A DNA stretch of 21,677 nt from Entophlyctis helioformis (lineage: Eukaryota > Chytridiomycota > Chytridiomycetes > Chytridiales > Chytriomycetaceae): positions 1-21,677 of the forward strand of contig JAHLKH010000309.1 of assembly GCA_025526915.1 (NCBI GenBank), read 5' to 3'. A program made the translations under genes and the position numbers. The notes below the pieces were generated by a model that saw only the letters and a list, made by a program, of their open reading frames with translations, was not told the origin of the DNA and did not search any database. The first letter of the stretch is position 1, and the number at the start of each line of letters is the position of its first letter. Shown one piece after another: positions 8,339-14,459 of the stretch.

Positions 8339-8918
8339 ATGTGCTTGACGAATCGTGGGCAGGAACACCGAAAAATGATGAAATGTCTCATTGTGCGCCA
8401 CATGTCACGTGACCAGAAAGGGCTTGCCAAACAAGGCGATCGCCACAGAGGCGGCCGCTGGAAGCATGCGATCATCAAGCAGCCAGCAGCCTGAAGCCAC
8501 CAAAGGGCAATCAAGACAATCCGAATGTGCTTTTTGGCATCACTAGGGCTTGAACTCGAAGGGATTGACATCATGGTCATGAGTACTGTGAGTGGTCAAG
8601 TGATCGCAGCTGTTATGTGATCTGCCACACATCATTCTGCTGGGCGATATGGCAGCTTGATTGCAGTCTGCCATGCCAGCAAGCGTGGCACTGTCTGCTG
8701 GATCCCGTTGCTTCATGGCATGCGACATTCATCTGGAATCCGGCTGGTTGTGCACAATGTGCCAGCCACAGCAGCAGACCAGAGATGCGGCAGAAGCGCA
8801 ACTGGCTGCTCAGAGCTCTCCTCCCCACAACCCAACTGTCGCCACACATGCAACATGCTGGGATGCACAACAAGTACAGTGTATTGCAAACACAATCGAG
8901 ATGATGACAGTGAGAGGT
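8339..8918. other. Intergenic region upstream of the Crinkler-like gene
   Basis: These 580 bp lie between the Crinkler-like start and the 3' end of the ABCC fragment. They should contain the promoter of the former. I see a palindrome at 8404-8413 (listed separately) and no gene. Confidence 0.6.
8404..8413. promoter_or_regulatory. Perfect palindrome GTCACGTGAC (E-box) upstream of the Crinkler-like gene
   Basis: The 10-bp inverted repeat contains CACGTG and matches binding sites of Cbf1/Pho4-type bHLH or bZIP factors in fungi. It lies about 66 bp before the ATG at 8338. Occupancy is not shown by sequence alone. Confidence 0.45.
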
Positions 8919-9211
8919 CTAGGCGTGAGGAGACGCACGGGCAGCAGTCTCGTTGGCAATGGCGCGGATCATGGCCGCGTTGCTTGCACCCGTCTCTGCA
9001 ACCATTTGCGAAAACTGTCCTTGGGGATCGCCCAGCAGTCTGGCTGGCGAATCGTACTCGAGCACGCGTCCTTCGCCCAGCACAAGGATGCGGTCGTAGT
9101 CGGCGATCGTGTTGAGACGGTGCGCAATGGTGATGACGGTGACGCCGTCAAAGTCTGGGCGGCGGATGGCCGACTGGATGAACTCGTCTGTGGCGAGATT
9201 CACAAACACGA
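8919..9211 (-). pseudogene. 3' fragment of an ABCC (MRP-type) transporter, second nucleotide-binding domain
   Basis: The last 95 or so residues match the end of the second ATP-binding domain of MRP-type exporters: LATDEFIQSAIRR (the D-loop region), VTVITIAHRLNTIADYDRIL with the switch histidine, and LVLGEGRVLEYDSPARLL. Stop codon at 8919. Walker A, the LSGGQ signature and Walker B, all needed for ATP hydrolysis, lie upstream in the family and are absent. Recognisable similarity stops near 9203, only 42 bp from the ATG of the divergent C2-domain gene, and no ABC exon is found further right on this strand. An acceptor-like AAAG at 9212 is possible, but there is nothing for it to join. It is most simply a broken gene end. 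Confidence 0.78.
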
Positions 9212-9244
9212 CTTTGCAGCAGCCCCAACAACAAACGCGGACCA

Positions 9245-11210
9245 ATGGCATTCTCGTTGATGGGCGGCGGGAAGAAGCCATCCATGTGGAAGTCGCTCAT
9301 GGAGGACGACGACGACGAGGACGACTTTGACACGTTTGTTGGCGACAATGTTCTGGACGAGGGCGTTGCTGTCCAGCGAGCGTTTTTCGAGGAAGAGTGT
9401 GCCCGGCCCACCATTGTATGTGTTTACTGTCCATGCCCAATGCCGAACAGCAGACTAACAACACGCATGTTTAGCAAGGCGTGCTGGCCATCAAGGTCTG
9501 CTCTGCCGTCATTCCACAAGAAAGTGAGCTGGATTCTGCGGCATGTTACTGCTGCTGCTGCTGCTCGCTGTTTGGACTGGCGAGCGAGCGGTATTGACAC
9601 GGCGACGCAGTCATTGACGAGCACAAGAACCTGTACTGGTCGCTCATGTACCGCAACTTTGTGCAGCGTACCACGGTCGTGCCTAGTTCCAGCACGCGCG
9701 TCGCTTGGGACCAAATCAAGCACTTTCCCGTCCGAGTAAGGCACGACTGGCCTCGCTTGAGCAGTGGGCTGAACTGACATGGCATGGCACGACATGGCAC
9801 GGCACGGCACGGCAGCTGGTCAAGAGCCGCGCGAATCCGTTCAATTTGGTCAAGGTCGAGCTGCTTGGACTGGACGAGTCTGGCAGGGAAAAGGCGATTG
9901 GAGCGACGCTCTTCCACATGCACGACATTGTCAAGGTTCGCCGTATTGCAGGCAGCTGTGAGACGATAACCTGTCCATACGCTGGCATTCTGACGTGCAT
10001 GGATGCTTTCAAATGCCAGGCCAGCCCAATCTCTGGACAGTTTGACATCTGGGGGCGGCACTTTGAGATTGGCCAGATTGAGCTCGAGATCACATTCTCA
10101 TACGGCGTCTTTGGATACGGGTCGTCTGTCCAGGCAGGTCCATCCACTCTGCTGCTTTCCAACCGCGCGCGCTCTTGATCTCACACCAATGGCTTGATTC
10201 TCAGCTCGAACTCGAGGACGTCAAGCCAGAGGAAGCCGTGCAGTACTCGCTCATGCCACGTATCAATCCATTGCCAGAGCACTGCGAGCCGGACGAAGCA
10301 GTGTTGGCTGTCCAAGCAGTGCCGCACCCGGCGTTCATTCCGTTCTCCAAGCACGTGCATCTGAGCTATGCCAAGGATCTGCAGCGCGAGTTAGATGATG
10401 TTGGCAAAACCATGTACATGCCAGCGTTCATCATGCAGGATTACACCACCATGGAGCATGTGCGACACAAGGTACGCGCACACGAACCAATGGCTGCCAG
10501 CTGGATTGTCGACTCAGTCTTTTGGCTGACCAGCAGTTGCCATTATGGTGCAGTATTCATCCATCCCAGATCGCTCGGTGCGGCTCATGTTCCTGCACAC
10601 GTATCTGCAAGAGTCGTCAAACGCAAGTATTCCATGTCTCATCCTGTGCATGCAACAGTCGCGCTGGCATGGAGACTGACATGCGCGGGATTAGCGACCA
10701 GAAACAGTGACCGACGAGCGAGAAGCCATGATGCAAGAGACGTTCCCGCGCAAGACATACACGCGCTTTGTTGTTCCGGCCACGTCGCTTGGCGAGCCCG
10801 AGCCCGTCGACAACTACTTGGCGCAAGACCGCAAAAAGGGGGACGGTGCAAGTATCCGAAGCGCTGGTGGCGGCTTTGGTGCGCGGCGGTCACGTGTGCT
10901 GCGGACTCGTGAGATGATGGCTGAGGAAGGCGGCATGTACGGAGGCGGATCGGGGAGCCGCGACTCGGAGGGACTGCAGATCGACAAGGACAAACGAGGG
11001 ACCGCGAATGGCCGGCCAAAAGCAGATGACCGAGACGTGGAGACTCGGGGCGATGATGGCAGGCCGTCGATTGTCAAGAAGAACAAAAGAGGCGGCGCGG
11101 GTGGCGGCAATGGCAATGGCAATGACAATGGCAGTGATGGCCCAGCTAGCACTGGAAACGCCACTGGCGGGATGTTTGCGTGGCTTGGCCGGTGGATGGG
11201 TGGCAAATGA
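9245..11210 (+). CDS. C2-domain protein, C2CD6-like
   Basis: Exons as modelled: 9245-9415, 9475-9523, 9611-9735, 9816-9935, 10041-10133, 10205-10471, 10537-10626 and 10708-11210; about 470 residues. Residues 21-29 are acidic (DDDDEDDFD). The C2-like region covers about 58-186, from GVLAIKVCSAVIP through NPFNLVKVELLGLDESGREK and IGATLFHMHDIV to HFEIGQIELEITFSYGVFGY. The last motif recalls C2CD6/ALS2CR11-type proteins, which anchor membrane complexes in sperm flagella; that family link is my recollection and only moderate. The C terminus is Gly/Asn-rich and ends WLGRWMGGK, possibly a membrane-associating helix. Intron 5 (10134-10204) appears to start with GC (CAG|GCAGGT). Exon 6 ends in phase 0, but exon 7 (VQYSSIPDRSVRLMFLHTYL) needs phase 1, so that junction is unresolved. 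It runs convergently towards DRC3. Confidence 0.6.
9777..9815 (+). repeat. Short ggcac/gacatggcac repeats at a 3' splice site
   Basis: Intron 3 of the C2-domain gene ends in stacked copies of ggcatggcacgacat and then (ggcac)4 immediately before the acceptor ggcag at 9811-9815. This replaces the usual pyrimidine tract. Confidence 0.7.
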
Positions 11211-11315
11211 ACGACGCTTAGTACAGCCATGTATTTGCTTGGATTGTCGCGTAGACAAGACATCTGACAGTCATGCGGGCATTCAAGCTGCGCCGTGGAC
11301 ATGCATCCGCTGCTT

Positions 11316-13460
11316 CTAGTACGCGTTCTCTTCGGCATTGTCAATCTCCTGGTTGCACTTGTCCAAGAACGCAATGATCTCACTAATACGGTCGCGATTG
11401 CGTCTGATCTCGTCGTCGTGGATCTTCTTGATCACCTGCTCTTGGTCATGCACGACTCCAGAGACCAGCGCATCTTCCTGCCAACAGACCGCTGTGAGCA
11501 CTGCTGCGAATGGCGGATGGTCGTCAAGCCATCAAGACTGCTCACCTGGTGGTCCAGTTTTCCCAGCCGGAAGTCGTGGGACGCATTGATGGCGTTCATG
11601 AGCACATCCTTGTCTGTCATGATCTATCCACACACAGCGTCAGCGTGGTCCTGTATCTCGCCAGTTTGCCCAGAGAACACGGCATTGCGCGCACATCACG
11701 GATCTCGTCATCCACTTCGTCCATGTCGCCCTTGTTGAACCGCTCGTACATGGCGAGAATGGCTTCGGCAAACTTTTCCTGGTGCTCATTCTCCAGTTCG
11801 CGGAGTCGCGCAAAGCTCGTCTGGCCCGTCTCGTTGATGGCCGTGCACATCTCGGTGTAGTTGCGCTCAAACTCCTTGACAACCTCTTCAAACTGCTCGA
11901 CAATGACCATTTCGGCCGACATGAGAAAGTCAGAGAGCGACTGTGTTTCTTCGTGGAGCACTTTGAGCGCCTCGTCAACCTCTTTGGCATTGCGCGAGTT
12001 CTGCACCACTTTGATGAGCTGTCGGCGCGGCCGGACATGGATGTCAGCAGCGCCACGCGCACGTTGGCAAGTGCATGACAGCTTCGACTCGCCTCCTTCT
12101 TCTTGTGCTGGAATGCTTCAAGCTTCTCCAGACACTGCGCATCGCTCGCACCCTTGACGTCGCTGATGCACTTGCGCACCTGCGCAATCTCCTCTGCCTT
12201 GTCCTGCGACTTGCGCAAAACAAAATGCTTGAGCTCTTTGATGACAATGTCAAACTTGGCGCGGTACTCCTCGCGCATCTCGTAGATAATGGACGGCGCA
12301 ATCGGCACCAGCTTCTGGAAATCGTGGTCCTCGCCAAACATGGTGTCGAACAGCACATCCACGTGCAGAATGTGTGCTTTCTGGAAGATGGATGCGCCAT
12401 GCCTTAGGCAATCTATCCTATCGACAGCAGGATAGGTGGGCACGCCATGCAGCTCACCCCGTGCAAGGCGTCCAGTTCAGCGCGTTTGCGCTGGTCTTCC
12501 TTCTTGGCAGCAGCAACCTTTTCCTCTTCCTCGAGCGAGATGATCGAGTCAATGTACTTTTCATGCGAGATCTTGGTCTGTCGCATTCCATTGCAGCCAA
12601 CGCAGTGTGAGCAAGCCACGATGAGTACCATGACGTGCGCGCCAACCAGACAGAACGCACTGATTCGTCGTCAACAAGCCTGTAGTCCAAGTACTTGAGC
12701 CGCTTCAAGTGGGCAAGACAGTAGTACTTGTAGTTGGGGTTCTTGCAGAATGGATTGCCAGCGACATTGAGCACACGCAGGTTCTCGAATTTGATGAGGT
12801 ACGCGAGCTGGCATTGGCCGAGTCAGTGTACCAGGGTTGATGCGGATTGCTGGCTGGAAGCGCTCGCTTACGTTCTCCATGACGGGAATGTTGTTGTTGC
12901 CAATCGAAAAGACCTGCAGGTTGACCAGGTCGTCGAGGCTGTCAATCTTTGAGATGCGGTTGTTGTAGAGCGTCAGATCGGTGAGTTTTGACAGCCCGTC
13001 GAGACCCTCAATCTGCGAGATGTTGTTGAACGACAAGTCTGTTGATGAGAAGCTGATTAGCACGGCACGGAAGCGCGGCGATATGCACAGCGGCCCGCAC
13101 CTAGCCACTGGAGGTTCTTGAGAAAGTTGATGTTTTCAATCTTTTCTATGATGTTGTTGTCGAGCTGCAGCCTTGTGATGTTCTCGTAGACCCATAGGTT
13201 GTCAATCTTGAGAATGTCTGCCACGGCCGAGTCAGCCCAGCCCAAGCCATGCGCGACAGGCAGACGCGACGCAACGCGACCAACATGGAGCCTGCTGCCT
13301 TACTCTTGTAGTCGAGACGCAGCGTGGTGACTTCGGAGGCCTCGACGCCCTCTTTGCGAGCAAGCTCGGCAATCTCGGGGTTGAGCTGCTCGTTGATGGC
13401 TTTGCGAACCAGCTCCTCGTCAATGACTGTTGGCTCTGTGTTGTTGTAGTTGGTTGACAT
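11316..13460 (-). CDS. DRC3: Dynein regulatory complex subunit 3 (DRC3/LRRC48)
   Basis: DRC3 is part of the nexin-dynein regulatory complex, which links neighbouring doublet microtubules in motile flagella and tunes dynein. Nine exons join in frame: 13460-13304, 13217-13101, 13038-12872, 12807-12661, 12577-12458, 12380-12063, 12018-11695, 11623-11546 and 11477-11316, for 529 residues (human 523). Residues 1-50 are helical; leucine-rich repeats follow (ILKIDNLWVYENITRLQLDN, DLSFNNISQIEGLDGLSKLT, LYNNRISKIDSLDDLVNLQV), then an LRR cap (NPNYKYYCLAHLKRLKYLDY). The second half is coiled coil (SLEEEEKVAAAKKEDQRKRA, EMVIVEQFEEVVKEFERNY) and keeps the family's DKDVLMNAINASHDFRLGKLD segment and KKIHDDEIRRNRDRI end. 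Intron 6 (12019-12062) is only 44 bp. The gene is strong evidence for a flagellated life stage. Confidence 0.96.
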
Positions 13461-13653
13461 GTGTTGTTTGTATGTTGGTGGAAAGGTGGCCGTCCGAGTT
13501 TGCAAGTGCGAAATGCATCCTTCTGGTTACTGTTTCGAGGGAACGGCGCAGTGGCCACTTGAGGAGATGCAGCGAGTGGATCTGCTGTTTGTGGACGCTC
13601 TTTCGAGCAAGCCATGCCAATGCCATCTGAAACAACAGACACTTGCAGACACG

Positions 13654-13670
13654 GCACTGATGGTCGAGTC
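13654..13670. repeat. 17-bp direct repeat, copy 1 (gcactgatggtcgagtc)
   Basis: Identical to 14234-14250. On the minus strand this copy sits at the start of the upstream frame and reads DSTISA after an ATG. Confidence 0.85.
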
Positions 13671-13715
13671 CATGTACTCCTCTGCTTGGATGCTTCAAGG
13701 TGCGTCAACACGCTA

Positions 13716-13722
13716 TTTTATA
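13716..13722 (-). promoter_or_regulatory. TATA box upstream of DRC3
   Basis: The minus strand reads CCCTATAAAATAG, with TATAAAA at 13722-13716. It lies about 43 bp before the ATG at 13673 and about 256 bp before the DRC3 ATG at 13460. The spacing suits the upstream frame better than DRC3, unless the leader is long. Confidence 0.6.
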
Positions 13723-13809
13723 GGGACAATGATGAGACGAGAGATACAGATGAGATGAGGTCGTGGCAGTTGCTGCTGTAGTTGTTGGCCAGAAAGAAGG
13801 CTCTGGTGG

Positions 13810-14424
13810 TTACACAGTTGCCTTCCACTTTGGAGATCGACATCCGAGCCACAGGGTCAGCCAGCAAGCCATCGCAGCCTTCTGCCAACGGCGGCATGGC
13901 GCACATACCTGCAGGCCGTCTGCGGCCGGCTGGTCCTCGACGGGGATGCGGCCGGGGCCGATCGATCGCTGCGCCTCGAGCTTCTTGGTCAGCACGCCGC
14001 CGCCGCCCTGCGTGCCACGAGTTGCGTTTGCCTGCAAGCCAAGCGTCAGCCAAGTGTCAGCCACCTCCGCATCGCCGTTGCCGTCCATTTCAAGTCGAGC
14101 CGCCGTCGGTCACGGCACCACAGGACAGCACCCAAGACAGCACACACGGGACAGGGCAGGGCGCTCGCCGACCTTTGCTCGTGCCTCTGCGGCCGCCAGC
14201 CGGGCCTCTCTGTCCGCCGCCGAGCCGGACGCTGCACTGATGGTCGAGTCGCTGTTGCTCGCAGCCAGACGGTGGCCGCCGCTCGGCTTGCTGCCCGACG
14301 CCTTGCCGCCCGCCTGCGCAGGACCTCTGCCTGCCGAGCCATAGCCGCCGCCGCCGTTGCCGCCGCCGTTGCCACCAAGCCGTTGTCCAGACAGCTCTTC
14401 GTTCTTGGAGCTGGTGCAGCCCAT
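13810..14424 (-). CDS. SVIP: SVIP-like small p97/VCP-interacting protein
   Basis: SVIP is a lipid-anchored inhibitor that binds the p97/VCP ATPase on the ER or lysosome and restrains ER-associated degradation. Exons are 14424-14173, 14031-13909 and a five-codon terminal exon 13827-13810, all phase 0, giving 130 residues. The protein starts MGCTSS, a myristoylation and palmitoylation signal. Residues 12-50 are Gly-rich. REARLAAAEAR at 72-82 fits the VCP-interacting motif R-x5-A-A-x2-R exactly. Exon 2 has ATRGTQGGGGVLTKKLEAQR, basic and amphipathic. The end, DGLQ-WKATV, parallels the GGLRWTVS end of animal SVIP and supports the tiny last exon. It is longer than human SVIP (about 77 residues), mainly because of the Gly/Ser-rich insert. 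It is divergent from TRAPPC12 with only 35 bp between the ATGs. The assignment rests on these motifs and is not certain. Confidence 0.7.
14234..14250. repeat. 17-bp direct repeat, copy 2 (gcactgatggtcgagtc)
   Basis: Identical to 13654-13670, about 580 bp away. This copy lies in SVIP exon 1 and encodes DSTISA on the minus strand, in the same reading phase as copy 1. Confidence 0.85.
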
Positions 14425-14459
14425 TGCGGTTATTCGACGTTTGGGAAACCCTTCGACAC
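14425..14459. promoter_or_regulatory. 35-bp gap between divergent SVIP and TRAPPC12 start codons
   Basis: The minus-strand ATG ends the SVIP frame at 14424 and the TRAPPC12 ATG begins at 14460. The promoters and 5' leaders must therefore overlap the neighbouring coding sequence, or one of the start codons is wrong. The TRAPPC12 frame stays open upstream to 14424 but has no earlier ATG there. Confidence 0.55.

Larger units (their letters stand above)
13461..13809. other. DRC3 upstream region with upstream reading frame
   Basis: These 349 bp lie between the DRC3 ATG and the SVIP stop. They hold a TATA box (listed separately) and, on the minus strand, an ATG at 13673 opening a frame of 47 residues that is in phase with DRC3 but stops before it. 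If transcription starts near 13690, that frame would be an upstream ORF in the DRC3 leader. Confidence 0.5.

Noticed and set aside
11640..12062. Continuation of the DRC3 exon 6 frame beyond the splice site
   Set aside because: It turns into an Arg/Ser-rich shadow, while the family-like peptide continues in another frame after a 44-bp intron.
13532..13673. 47-residue frame on the minus strand upstream of DRC3 as an independent gene
   Set aside because: No conserved motif and no clear splice extension; reported only as a possible upstream ORF.
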